Of a stretch of 64,000 nt of DNA, positions 1-8,754 are shown piece by piece (the first letter of the stretch is position 1; the number at the start of each line of letters is the position of its first letter). Made by a program: the position numbers and the translations under genes. This stretch comes from Chitinophagaceae bacterium (lineage in GTDB: Bacteria > Bacteroidota > Bacteroidia > Chitinophagales > Chitinophagaceae), in assembly GCA_016713085.1 (NCBI GenBank), contig JADJPV010000001.1, positions 2,315,001-2,379,000 of the forward strand, in the 5' to 3' direction. The notes beneath the pieces are model-generated. The model was given only the letters and a program-made list of their open reading frames with translations, was not told the origin of the DNA and did no database searches.

Positions 1-1
1 G

Positions 2-28
2 ATGCTGGAACGGGAAGAAGAGTTGTAA
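2..28 (+). CDS. C-terminal end of an upstream gene (partial)
   Basis: The first bases can be read as the last eight codons of a gene entering from the left, ending in residues LEREEEL and a TAA stop. The piece is too short to assign a family. It is supported only by being open up to the stop and by lying before a noncoding stretch. The other two frames cannot be excluded. Confidence 0.3.
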   Translation: MLEREEEL

Positions 29-29
29 G

Positions 30-134
30 AAAAGAGGGCTGCCTGAGATGATAAGGTACAGGTGCTGTTCACAGGTTAGCCTGAATCTTGTAATCTGATC
101 AGGCGATGCAATCATCAAAGACAGCCTCTTTTAT
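30..134 (+). other. Structured intergenic stretch, possible terminator
   Basis: The left arm AAAAGAGGGCTGCCT (about 30-44) pairs imperfectly with GACAGCCTCTTTT (about 120-132), and a smaller hairpin GCCTGA/TCAGGC (79-84 and 99-104) sits inside. A T-rich end follows the right arm. It may be a long-loop terminator for the upstream gene or a small structured RNA. No known RNA family was recognised. The remaining bases up to 281 show no gene. Confidence 0.3.
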
Positions 135-281
135 TGTAACCCAAACTATGCATGAGAAAAAACTTACACGAAGATATTTTGATGCAATGATTCCAGCAAT
201 ACAACTTTACGGTAATAAAGCCGGTCTTAATTTCTTTTTGATTCAATCATTATCTTAACTTTCGAACCACAAAACATTGTT

Positions 282-1841
282 ATGGCAGATAAAGAAAAGT
301 TTTTACAGGCAGTAAAAGACGGTTATACATTTAAAGGCGAGACCTTCCGCATTGGCGCAGGAGTGATTGATAAAGAAGTGGTGGCAGGTGCAGATGTGTT
401 TCTTGCATTGAAAACAATGAACCGCCACGGATTGATTGCAGGAGCAACAGGTACGGGTAAAACAAAAACATTACAGGTGCTGGCAGAAGGATTGAGTGAT
501 GCAAGTGTTCCCGTTGTATTGATGGATATTAAAGGCGATCTCAGTGGTATTGCTGCCGCAGGTGCAAGCAATTCAAAAATTGAAGAGCGTTTAAAAAGTG
601 TTGGTGGTGAATATAAACCGGCAGCATTCCCGGTTGAGTTAATGACCCTGAGTGAAGATAAGAAAGGTGTTCGCCTGCGTGCCACCGTGAGTGAGTTTGG
701 CCCGATACTTTTGTCAAAGATTTTGGGGTTGAATGATACGCAACAGGGAATTGTTGCTATGATCTTTAAGTTTTGTGATGATAACAAAATGCCCTTGCTT
801 GATCTGAAAGATTTTGTCAAGATCATTCAGTACATCAGTGATGAAGGAAAGGATACCATTGAAAAAGATTATGGAAAAATTTCTACTTCATCCACCGGAA
901 CCATTTTACGTAAAGTGATTGAACTGCAGCAGCAGGGAGCTGATGCTTTTTTTGGCGAACCGAGTTTTGATGTAGATGATCTTATGCGGATCAGTGATGA
1001 TGGAAGGGGAATGATCAGCATTATCCGTGTGATGGAATTGCAGGATCGTCCGAAACTGTTTTCTACGTTTATGCTGAGCTTGCTGGCAGAATTATATGCG
1101 AGCTTGCCTGAAGAAGGTGATCTGGATAAACCAAAGCTGGTGTTGTTTATTGATGAAGCACATCTTGTGTTCCAGGAAGCGAATGAAGCCTTGCTGCAGC
1201 AGATTGAAACAGTGATCAAACTGATCCGTTCAAAAGGTGTTGGTATTTTCTTCTGTACACAAAATCCGCAGGATGTTCCTGCAAGTGTGCTGGCACAGCT
1301 GGGTTTGAAAGTACAGCATGCACTTAGAGCATTTACTGCTGCTGACAGAAAAGTAATCAAGCAGGCTGCACAAAACTATCCTGAAACAGAATTTTATGAT
1401 GTGGATGAATTGCTGACTCAGTTGGGAATTGGTGAAGCATTTATTACCATGCTGAATGAAAAAGGAATTCCAACTCCGTTGGTTCACACAATGCTGGTAC
1501 CTCCACGCAGCCGCATGGATATTTTGAGTGATGGAGAAGTAGATACTCTATTGGCAAAAAGCAAGCTGGAGAAAAAATATGCAAAGACATTAGACAGTGA
1601 AAGCGCCTACGAGATCATCAATGCCAAATTAGAAGAAGCTGCTGAAAAAACAAAAGCAGCAGAAGAAGAAAAAGTACAGGCGAAAGAAGAAAAGAAAGCA
1701 GCTAAAGAGGAGAAAGGTTTTTTTGATAACCCAACTGTAAAACAAGTGGGACGGACTGCTGCCAATGTCATCACCCGTTCATTGCTTGGTGCATTGGGTT
1801 TGGGTGGAAGATCGACAAGGAAGAAGAGTGGGTGGTTTTAA
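282..1841 (+). CDS. HerA-like P-loop ATPase, DUF853 family
   Basis: A 519-residue cytoplasmic ATPase of the DUF853/YjgR family, related to HerA and FtsK-type motor ATPases. The precise role of the family is not established. A Walker A motif AGATGTGKT lies at residues 53-61 and a Walker B segment LVLFIDEAH at about 286-294. A further conserved stretch, FFCTQNPQDVP, lies near residue 325. The C-terminal part (about 425-480) is a lysine/glutamate/alanine-rich coiled coil, followed by a short glycine-rich tail ending in KKSGWF. The ATG start is preceded by an AT-rich leader with a TAACTTTCG sequence resembling the local -7 box. It stands alone on the plus strand, convergent with the gene after it. 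The family call is firm and the function is open. Confidence 0.88.
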   Translation: MADKEKFLQAVKDGYTFKGETFRIGAGVIDKEVVAGADVFLALKTMNRHGLIAGATGTGKTKTLQVLAEGLSDASVPVVLMDIKGDLSGIAAAGASNSKIEERLKSVGGEYKPAAFPVELMTLSEDKKGVRLRATVSEFGPILLSKILGLNDTQQGIVAMIFKFCDDNKMPLLDLKDFVKIIQYISDEGKDTIEKDYGKISTSSTGTILRKVIELQQQGADAFFGEPSFDVDDLMRISDDGRGMISIIRVMELQDRPKLFSTFMLSLLAELYASLPEEGDLDKPKLVLFIDEAHLVFQEANEALLQQIETVIKLIRSKGVGIFFCTQNPQDVPASVLAQLGLKVQHALRAFTAADRKVIKQAAQNYPETEFYDVDELLTQLGIGEAFITMLNEKGIPTPLVHTMLVPPRSRMDILSDGEVDTLLAKSKLEKKYAKTLDSESAYEIINAKLEEAAEKTKAAEEEKVQAKEEKKAAKEEKGFFDNPTVKQVGRTAANVITRSLLGALGLGGRSTRKKSGWF

Positions 1842-1885
1842 CTGGGAATCGAAAAAAAAGAATTGAAGATCAAGTTGCAATGTCA

Positions 1886-2467
1886 TTATTCCTTATAATC
1901 AGCCCAACCAGCATAGCTTATAATGTCTTTGTCTATGTTATAGACTAATATCGTAAGAACGTCAACGAACGTTTCGTCTACGATTGTGTAGTATGTTATT
2001 TTGTGCGGATCAAACCTTATCAATATTAATCTTTCATTATCTGCGTTTTTATAACCCCAGAAGTAGCGGTCAAAATTTTGAATTTTACTTTTCTGATCTT
2101 GGCGTTGGCGCTTAATAATTTTGGGTCGTTGCCCTTTATATCTGTTAAAAGAGTTCTGCCATTCTGCTGAATCTGTGTATGCGGATGCATTGGAATATTG
2201 TTTGTCTAATTGTTGGAGTGCAGCATTGGCATATTGTGTTTGAATTGCTTTGTTAACTGCTTTCGCCTCTGCTATGGTTGGAGTAAATCTGTGAGGTTTT
2301 GGAATTTGTCTGCCAATAAAATCAATGTCGAACTCTTTGTTAACAATAAATGCTTTATATTTTATATAATCTAAAGTATCAAGAAACGATGTTTCAATCT
2401 GAAAGGTTTTTTGAGCCAGACAGCTTGATCCTGTAAGTAATATTAATAAAGTGAATACATTCTTCAT
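1886..2467 (-). CDS. Hypothetical secreted protein
   Basis: A 193-residue protein not assigned to a family. The chosen ATG at 2467 gives a clean signal peptide (MKNVFTLLILLTGSSCLAQ), with a cut expected after the AQ. A longer version starting upstream would place 18 polar residues before this signal and is less likely. The mature part is rich in lysine, glutamine, tyrosine and aspartate and has no cysteine motif or repeat. It is probably periplasmic. It is convergent with the HerA-like ATPase gene and co-directional with the esterase gene upstream, separated by about 70 bases. Confidence 0.6.
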   Translation of the reverse strand: MKNVFTLLILLTGSSCLAQKTFQIETSFLDTLDYIKYKAFIVNKEFDIDFIGRQIPKPHRFTPTIAEAKAVNKAIQTQYANAALQQLDKQYSNASAYTDSAEWQNSFNRYKGQRPKIIKRQRQDQKSKIQNFDRYFWGYKNADNERLILIRFDPHKITYYTIVDETFVDVLTILVYNIDKDIISYAGWADYKE

Positions 2468-2536
2468 AACCGTGTTCCCATAGCTTACATTTCTTAAAAT
2501 ATAATATTCTTTACATAACAAATTACTGATTATTCA

Positions 2537-3412
2537 TTACAAATGTCCGTTAAACCAATTCTTCAATTCATCCAGTGTGTTTGTTGTTTTGGCTCCATCA
2601 TTCCACCAATCATGAAAAGTAAGCGGATAAGTGATCAGTTTTTTATCTACAGTTAATGTGCCCAGCTTTGCAGCTAAGTTTACACTGTTTTCCAAGTACA
2701 CAACGGGATCAAGTTCACCATGAAAGAAAATGGTAGCAGGTGAAGTATTTGTTGCCTGGTGTTGTGGACTGCAGTTTTTATATCGCAGTTCAGATGCAGG
2801 TGTTGCCGGGAATAATGGCATGCCAAGAAATGGTTCAAGAATAGAATTGTAAATATTAAAGTTGTAGTAAGACATGTTGAATAAATCAGTAGGTCCTGCT
2901 AAAGAACCAGCTGCTTTTATTTCCCCGTTTGCATTTCTGGTGTATGCATAGCTGAGTGCAAGATGTCCGCCGGCACTATGCCCAACGATATAAAGTTTTT
3001 GTGTATTGAATGTATACAGTGCAGCTTGTCTTAAAGTGAATTGAATAGCACTGTCAAGATCATCCAACTGCATTTTATAATTGTCTGCTGAATTTAAAGT
3101 AAGCCGGTAGTTGATATTGGCTACTGCAAATGCCCGTTGTTTTAATCCATTCAGCAACCAGGTTAATTCTGCTTTGTCACCTGTTGACCACCCGCCGCCA
3201 TGCACAACAATTACTAATGCTGTACTGGAAGTTCTGTTTGCAGGTAAACCGAGATCAAGCTTCTGACTTGCATTTAATCCGTAAGAAAGATTAACAATAG
3301 TTGTGTCTTTTATTGCAATCGGTACTATTGGAGGTGGAGTAACCTGCTCAGGTTTGCAACCAATCAATGAGTAAAGGAGAAGTGCAGTAAAGTAGAACGA
3401 ATGTAACCGCAT
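2537..3412 (-). CDS. Alpha/beta-hydrolase lipoprotein, esterase/lipase type
   Basis: A 291-residue hydrolase with a lipoprotein signal whose lipobox is LIGC, so it is probably membrane-anchored. The oxyanion motif HGGGW, the nucleophile elbow GHSAGG, the acid in ELDPV near the C-terminus and the base in FHDWW together give a full catalytic triad of the BD-FAE/carboxylesterase family. The substrate is unknown; ester hydrolysis on carbohydrate or small acyl substrates is an inference. The ATG at 3412 was chosen over a TTG six codons upstream because it begins the signal peptide directly. Confidence 0.8.
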   Translation of the reverse strand: MRLHSFYFTALLLYSLIGCKPEQVTPPPIVPIAIKDTTIVNLSYGLNASQKLDLGLPANRTSSTALVIVVHGGGWSTGDKAELTWLLNGLKQRAFAVANINYRLTLNSADNYKMQLDDLDSAIQFTLRQAALYTFNTQKLYIVGHSAGGHLALSYAYTRNANGEIKAAGSLAGPTDLFNMSYYNFNIYNSILEPFLGMPLFPATPASELRYKNCSPQHQATNTSPATIFFHGELDPVVYLENSVNLAAKLGTLTVDKKLITYPLTFHDWWNDGAKTTNTLDELKNWFNGHL

Positions 3413-3534
3413 AGTGTGTAAATTGGTCAAACAAGTGAGTACTAAAAACGATTTTATGAGGGGTTTAGTATGAAGCCTTTATGAATTGGCAATTGAATGT
3501 ATTTTCAACTGCAGAATCAACTGCCTGTCAACAT

Positions 3535-3582
3535 TTCGACAAGCTCAATGTGACAAGACGCTGTCAGGCTGAGCTTGTCGAA
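3535..3582. repeat. REP-like palindromic element
   Basis: The arms TTCGACAAGCTCA (3535-3547) and TGAGCTTGTCGAA (3570-3582) are perfect reverse complements, with a second inner pair TGACA/TGTCA. The result is a long hairpin-forming palindrome in the gap between the esterase and recQ genes. It resembles the dispersed intergenic palindromes containing TTCGACAAGCTCAG seen in many bacterial genomes. Confidence 0.7.
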
Positions 3583-3631
3583 GCCTTGCTGAATAAAATA
3601 TCCAAGAGTTGATTTGTGCAACACAGCAAAG

Positions 3632-5536
3632 CTATTTCACTCTCAACAAACCTTCTTTACTCAATGTGATTTTTTCCTCTGCCACCAAATGATCAATCAC
3701 CCGCCAGAACTTTTCTTTCTGTTTGCTGCCCAGCTTTGTTAGTAATTCTTTTACTACAACTCCATCGGCTCCTGCTTTTTCTTTTAAGAATAGATGAATG
3801 CGTTCAAATTCAACCGGAGAGATTTCATTTCCTTTTTTCCATAAACAAACATCACAAACACCACAATCTTCAATAGCAGCATCTCCAAAATAATTGCCGA
3901 TTACTTTGCTGCGGCAGATGGTTTCATCTTTTACATAATTGATCATGGCCTTCACTCTCAACTCAAATTGCTCTTTACGGAGTAACCGGTTCTGCGGATT
4001 GATAAACAGATCTTCCGTTGCCGGACGGTTCTCTAAAAACTGCAACTGTGGTTTTTCTTTCTGCGGAGTATATTGAATAATTCCCTGCTGATGCAATTGA
4101 ATCAACCCGTTTTTAATTGTGTCAAGATCCGTTTTTATGAACGTTACTAATTGTTTTTCGGAGATGAATGCTTCCATGTCAAAAATTCCGCCATAGCTGC
4201 GCAGCAATCCTTTGATGATGGGCTCAAGCTGTGGGTTCTCTTTTTCAAATGCAGCAAGCTGTTCTTTACTTGCGGTAAACACAGCTCTTGCCGGTAAGAA
4301 AATCTGCTCTGCATAACTGATCCATCCTTCCTGTTCAAGCAGCTTCAGTGAATACATGGCTGTGTGTACATTCAGATGAAATGTTTTTACAAAATCAGTC
4401 AGATCAAATTCCATCCACTGCAGTTCACCGCTTCCGCTTGGAACCTGCAGGTAATTCACTAAACAGCGGTACACATTTTTTACATCTTCAATAGAGGGGA
4501 AGCGTATTGATGATAAATTATTTAAGTCAGCAAGGTCTCTTTCTTCGTACAGTAAAACAGCATAAGATTTTTTTCCATCTCTTCCTGCACGGCCAGCTTC
4601 CTGGTAATAATTTTCCAAACAATCGGGCATATCATGATGGACCACCACACGCACATCTGCTTTATCAATGCCCATTCCGAATGCGTTTGTGCAAACAATT
4701 ACCCTTGTTTGATTTTGCAGCCATGCTTCCTGCCGTTTGCTGCGTTCATCATTACTTAAACCCGCATGGTAATAATCAGCAGAGATTTTTTGCAGCTGTA
4801 AAAGTTGCGCCACCTCCTGAGTCATCTTCCTGCTTTTGCAATACACAATGGCAGAACCCTGTACGTTATTGAGTATCTGTAAAATCTTATTAATGCGGCT
4901 GTCGATCTTAAACACACTGAAAGAAAGATTTTCCCGTAAGAAAGATCCTTTGTAAATATGATGATTACGAAACTGCAATTGTTTACAGATGTCATCCTGC
5001 ACCAATGCAGTTGCAGAAGCGGTAACAGCAAGCAGAGGAACACCCGGTAATTCTTTTCTGAAGTTGATGATTTTTAAATAAGATGGACGAAAATCATAAC
5101 CCCATTGTGAAATGCAATGTGCTTCATCAATTGCAATCAACTGCACATTCATTCCCGGCAGGTATTCATGAAAGAGATTTGTTTCCAAACGCTCAGGTGA
5201 AACATATAAAAATTTCAACTGCTCATTCACGGCCATCTGCAGAATATCTTTGATCTGCTTAAACGGCATGCCGGTATAAATTGCTGCAGCCGTAATATTT
5301 TTTCGATGCAGGGTTTCCACCTGGTCCTTCATTAATGCAATCAACGGCGACACAACAATGCACATCCCTTCTTTTGCCAATGCAGGAACCTGGTAGCAGA
5401 TACTTTTGCCTCCGCCTGTTGGCAATAAGGCAAGCGTATCTTTTCCTGCCAGAACAGATTCTATGATTTCTTTTTGCAGTGGACGAAAAGAATCATAACC
5501 CCAGTATTGTTTTAATATGGAAGAGAGGTCAGGCAT
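3632..5536 (-). CDS. recQ: RecQ-family ATP-dependent DNA helicase
   Basis: A 634-residue superfamily 2 helicase that unwinds DNA 3'-5' in recombination and repair. The Walker A motif TGGGKS is at residues 40-45 and the DEAH box is at 137-140, followed by CISQWGYDFRPSY, the aromatic-rich loop typical of RecQ. The helicase C domain contains the arginine-finger segment QEAGRAGRDG. A zinc-binding cysteine cluster CGVCDVC near residue 560 matches the RecQ zinc domain. The length suits a RecQ without an HRDC domain. Chitinophagaceae often have more than one RecQ, so the symbol marks the family and does not claim this is the main copy. Confidence 0.93.
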   Translation of the reverse strand: MPDLSSILKQYWGYDSFRPLQKEIIESVLAGKDTLALLPTGGGKSICYQVPALAKEGMCIVVSPLIALMKDQVETLHRKNITAAAIYTGMPFKQIKDILQMAVNEQLKFLYVSPERLETNLFHEYLPGMNVQLIAIDEAHCISQWGYDFRPSYLKIINFRKELPGVPLLAVTASATALVQDDICKQLQFRNHHIYKGSFLRENLSFSVFKIDSRINKILQILNNVQGSAIVYCKSRKMTQEVAQLLQLQKISADYYHAGLSNDERSKRQEAWLQNQTRVIVCTNAFGMGIDKADVRVVVHHDMPDCLENYYQEAGRAGRDGKKSYAVLLYEERDLADLNNLSSIRFPSIEDVKNVYRCLVNYLQVPSGSGELQWMEFDLTDFVKTFHLNVHTAMYSLKLLEQEGWISYAEQIFLPARAVFTASKEQLAAFEKENPQLEPIIKGLLRSYGGIFDMEAFISEKQLVTFIKTDLDTIKNGLIQLHQQGIIQYTPQKEKPQLQFLENRPATEDLFINPQNRLLRKEQFELRVKAMINYVKDETICRSKVIGNYFGDAAIEDCGVCDVCLWKKGNEISPVEFERIHLFLKEKAGADGVVVKELLTKLGSKQKEKFWRVIDHLVAEEKITLSKEGLLRVK

Positions 5537-5567
5537 GTCGTGAGTGGTGAGTTGTCATTCGAGAGTC

Positions 5568-5588
5568 GTGAATCATCAGTCGTGAGTT
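5568..5588 (+). repeat. Left inverted repeat framing the four-helix-bundle gene
   Basis: GTGAATCATCAGTCGTGAGTT here matches the reverse complement of 5997-6017 at 20 of 21 bases. It ends within the stop codon of the framed gene. The bases just outside (about 5538-5567) carry further GTCGTGAG-type short repeats. Confidence 0.75.
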
Positions 5589-5940
5589 AATGTACAATCA
5601 TTTTGGATAACATTTGAAAACACCTGACAATCAAATCACCAAGGGGTTGTAATAATTCTTTAGTTGTATAATTTAACTGTACTGCAATGTCAAATGCAGT
5701 ATCTACTTCAATTAATGATCCTCTGGCGATTTCATAATATCTTTTTCTTTCTGCTTCTGATCTCCTGGATGAACCTTCAGCTAGATTCAGATGTACTGAT
5801 AATGCTGCTCTTCTTATTTGCTGAACTATTGCATAGCGTTCATCAGCAGGAAAAGTTTTTGTTTCCTGATAACAGAGCAAAGTGAATTCACGAGATAGTT
5901 TAAAAATATCAAGTTTGGTGTGTGATAATTCGAGAAACAT
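5587..5940 (-). CDS. Four-helix bundle protein (S23 / 23S rRNA intervening-sequence family)
   Basis: A 117-residue protein of the four-helix bundle family first known from proteins encoded in 23S rRNA intervening sequences and related to the Avd accessory proteins of retroelements. Typical family features are the early KLDIFKLSREF segment, QIRRAALSVHLNLAEGSSR and a late ELLQPLGDLIV helix. The basic, helical surface is thought to bind nucleic acid or act as a scaffold; the role outside rRNA is unknown. ATG 5940 gives the usual length. A GTG start 21 codons upstream would lie inside the right repeat. The gene sits between recQ and copA inside a 20/21-base inverted repeat, and there is no rRNA nearby. 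Confidence 0.8.
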   Translation of the reverse strand: MFLELSHTKLDIFKLSREFTLLCYQETKTFPADERYAIVQQIRRAALSVHLNLAEGSSRRSEAERKRYYEIARGSLIEVDTAFDIAVQLNYTTKELLQPLGDLIVRCFQMLSKMIVH

Positions 5941-5996
5941 AGGCTTTTTCTTACAAGCTAAACAATTTTCAAGAGTTGAGAAAATTCGGTGGCACC

Positions 5997-6017
5997 AACT
6001 CACGACTGACGATTCAC
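5997..6017 (-). repeat. Right inverted repeat framing the four-helix-bundle gene
   Basis: AACTCACGACTGACGATTCAC is the inverted partner of 5568-5588, with one mismatch. It lies between copA and the four-helix-bundle gene, about 57 bases upstream of the chosen ATG. Confidence 0.75.
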
Positions 6018-6026
6018 TACTGACGT

Positions 6027-8155
6027 TTACACCACTCTTTTTACAAAGAGCCTAACCGAATTAATCGCAAGTACTACATCACTCAAACCCATTGCCAGTG
6101 CACTGAAGCCTGGAGTGAGAAACCCAAGTGCTGCAATGGGAATGGCAATAATGTTATAAAAGAATGCCCAGAATAAATTTTGTTTGATGGTGAGAAAAGT
6201 ATGTTTACCCAAACCAAGTGAAAGCGGCAGGTTTTTTAATCCGTGATTCATCAGTACCACATCAGCTGTTTGCATGGCTACCTGTGATGCTTCACTTAAT
6301 GAAATGCCGATTGTTGCTTTTGCTAAGGCAGGAGCATCGTTAATTCCATCACCAACCATGGCAGTAGGAGCGGACTTATTTAACCGCTCAACAACTTCCA
6401 GTTTTTGTTCCGGTGTTTGTTCAGCAATTACTTCATCAATGCCAAGTTGTTTTGCAATCAACTCGGATTTTTTCTTCCATCGCCACTCAGTAAAATGGTT
6501 TTAATATTTTTTGATTTCAGGTAGTTGATGACAGATAGAGCTTCAGGTCTTACTTCATCTTTTACATCAATCCATCCAACAAGCTGATTATTTTTTATGA
6601 CATAGATGTTATGTGAATCATCTGCTGTTAATGCTGCAGCAGTTTTGTACGAGCCTGCAATCCACTCATCATTTCCTTCTTTGGAAACAGCCTTCATGCC
6701 AAGTCCTTTCACTTCTTCAATCTTTGTCCAGCGAGTGTCCTTATTTGTTTTCCATGCAGTGGCAATACATTTTGCAATAGGGTGAATGGAATATTTTTCG
6801 AGAGAAAACGCAATGCGTTTAAATTCTTCTTCCGAAATGCTTTGATCAAGAATTTGGAAAGATGCCAGTTCAAAATTACCTGTGGTTAATGTGCCTGTTT
6901 TATCAAATACTACCTGTGTAATATTTTTAAACAACTCTAAACTCTTTGCATTTCGGAACAACACACCATTTTTTGCAGCTCGGCCTAAGCCTACAGCAAT
7001 GGCAGCAGGTGTTGCCAATCCCATGGCACATGGGCAGGAAATTACCAGTACAGCAATGCTGCGCATCAATGCAGGAGTAAAATCTTTTAAAATGATCCAG
7101 TTGGCAATTAATGTTACCGCTGCAATACCTAATACAACAGGAACAAAGATGGCACTGATCTTATCGGCCAATTGCTGAACCGGAGGTTTTTCACCCTGTG
7201 CCCGCTTAACAAGATCAACAATATTAGCGAGCACTGAATCTTTTGCTGTGGCTGTAACCTGTGCTTTCACAGTGCCATCAAGCAAAATACTTCCACCAAT
7301 CAACTGATTTTTTTGTTTTTTGGTGAGAGGTAAACTTTCACCCGTAATGATGGCTTCATTCACCGTTGCTTCACCCCAGAGTATTTTACAATCGGCCGGA
7401 ATTTGTTCGCCGCTTTTAATCAAAATCAAATCACCTGTATGCAATACAGTATTTTCAACTGGAAAGATCTGTTCATGATGCTGATCATCAAAAGCAATCA
7501 TATTCGCCATTACTTTCTGACTTTTCGCTAAACTGTTCAACGCTGTTTGTGTTTGCTGTATGGAAGCATCTTCTAAATAATTACCAAGAAAAACCAGTGT
7601 GATACTGGTGGCAGCCGTTTCATAAAACATGTATTCCTGTGCCTGGCCTGTAAGGGTTCCATATAAACTGTATACAAATGCAGCCGTCGCACCAATGGCT
7701 ACAAGCACATTCATATTGGGCATTCCATTGCGGATGCTCTTAATGGCACTGCGCCCAAAATAATTCATACCAATAATGAAGACAGGTAAACATAAACCCA
7801 ATTGCAGCCAGGGATTCATCAGCCAGTGAATGTGAAACCATTTATCAAACATGTGCAGCATCAGCACCAGTGTAAAGGGTGCACAGATGAGCACATAACG
7901 CAGGTATTTGTTGATTGATTTTTTTTCTGTCTTCCTGGTTGATACTCCATTTTTTTCAGCAACAAAATATCCAAGTGTAGCAATGCCCTTTTCCAGTTTA
8001 TCTGTTTTCTCTTCTTCCACAACATCAAAAATCACCTCGCCGCTTAAAGCATTTACCTTAACATTCTTTACGCCCTCTTTTTCGAGGTATTTGTTGATGG
8101 TGAGTGCACAGTTGGCGCAACTCATTCCTTCTACTTTCCAATTCGCCGTTTCCAT
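6027..8155 (-). CDS. copA: CopA-type heavy-metal P1B ATPase (frame broken by one base)
   Basis: A copper/heavy-metal exporting P-type ATPase of the inner membrane, about 709 residues when joined. There is an N-terminal metal-binding domain with GMSCANC (residues 10-16). Membrane helices follow, then TGES (actuator), the metal-site SCPCAMG, the phosphorylation motif DKTGT, a nucleotide-domain HP motif (SIHPIAK) and, in the second frame, the hinge motif GDGINDAP and the last helices. The frame breaks at a run of six T on the plus strand (6468-6473). One extra base there restores RKKSELIAKQLGID. Without the repair the first product stops before the hinge and would be inactive. The local sequence A-AAA-AAT also fits a -1 slippery site, but an indel error is simpler. 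CPC points to Cu(I)/Ag(I). Confidence 0.85.
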
Positions 8156-8159
8156 TCAG

Positions 8160-8167
8160 CAAAATTA
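8160..8167 (-). promoter_or_regulatory. -7 box for copA
   Basis: TAATTTTG on the minus strand fits the Bacteroidota TAnnTTTG box. Only four bases separate it from the copA ATG, so transcription should begin at or next to the start codon. Confidence 0.5.
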
Positions 8168-8194
8168 CGCAAGAACAGCAAGCCGCTCAATCAA

Positions 8195-8202
8195 TATCTT
8201 TG
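8195..8202 (+). promoter_or_regulatory. -7 box for tsaE
   Basis: TATCTTTG lies 21 bases before the GTG proposed as the tsaE start. This supports that start over longer versions that begin before the promoter. Confidence 0.55.
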
Positions 8203-8223
8203 CAACCATTATTCAAATTAACA

Positions 8224-8643
8224 GTGCAAAAGGAATTTACATTAGAAACAATTCATACTGTTGCCGCTGAGCTGTGGCAGGAATTACAGCAGTACAAAGT
8301 GTGGGCTTTTGATGCAGCAATGGGCGGCGGAAAAACAACGTTTATCCATGCTTTGTGTGATGTGCTGGAAGTAACAGATACAGTCAGCAGTCCTACTTTC
8401 TCCATCATAAATCAGTATCAAACAAAAAGCGACAGGATAATCTATCATCTTGATCTATACCGCATCAAAGATGAAGAGGAAGCCATCCAGGCTGGGGTGG
8501 AAGATGTGTTGTTCAGTGGTGAACTTTGTTTGGTGGAATGGCCCGAAAAAATACCGGGTTTACTGCCCGATAATACGGTTCATCTGCGTATTGAAACGAT
8601 AAATGCATCCACACGAAGAATATCAGTACATTATCCAAACTAG
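8224..8643 (+). CDS. tsaE: tRNA threonylcarbamoyladenosine ATPase TsaE
   Basis: TsaE is the ATPase partner of TsaB and TsaD in making the t6A37 modification of ANN-decoding tRNAs. The protein has the P-loop GGGKTT in AAMGGGKTTFIHAL, the SSPTFSIIN switch segment, HLDLYRI and the late LVEWPEK motif, all characteristic. The open frame extends upstream to 8104, but that part overlaps the divergent copA start and the promoter box. The GTG at 8224 gives 139 residues, the usual size, and begins right before the first conserved beta strand. No tsaB or tsaD is nearby. Confidence 0.85.
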   Translation: MQKEFTLETIHTVAAELWQELQQYKVWAFDAAMGGGKTTFIHALCDVLEVTDTVSSPTFSIINQYQTKSDRIIYHLDLYRIKDEEEAIQAGVEDVLFSGELCLVEWPEKIPGLLPDNTVHLRIETINASTRRISVHYPN

Positions 8644-8754
8644 TTTTGTAATTTGAGGACATTCATGTGCGTATTGATTTGTGTTATTTTTACCGCATGA
8701 ACAGGGTCCCGCAGGTAGCTGGACTTATTTCTCAAATCAACCGGCAGCGATTGT

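Noticed and set aside
4507..4872. Plus-strand open frame opposite recQ, and many similar frames opposite other genes
   Set aside because: They are antisense shadows of well-supported genes, with no family pattern.
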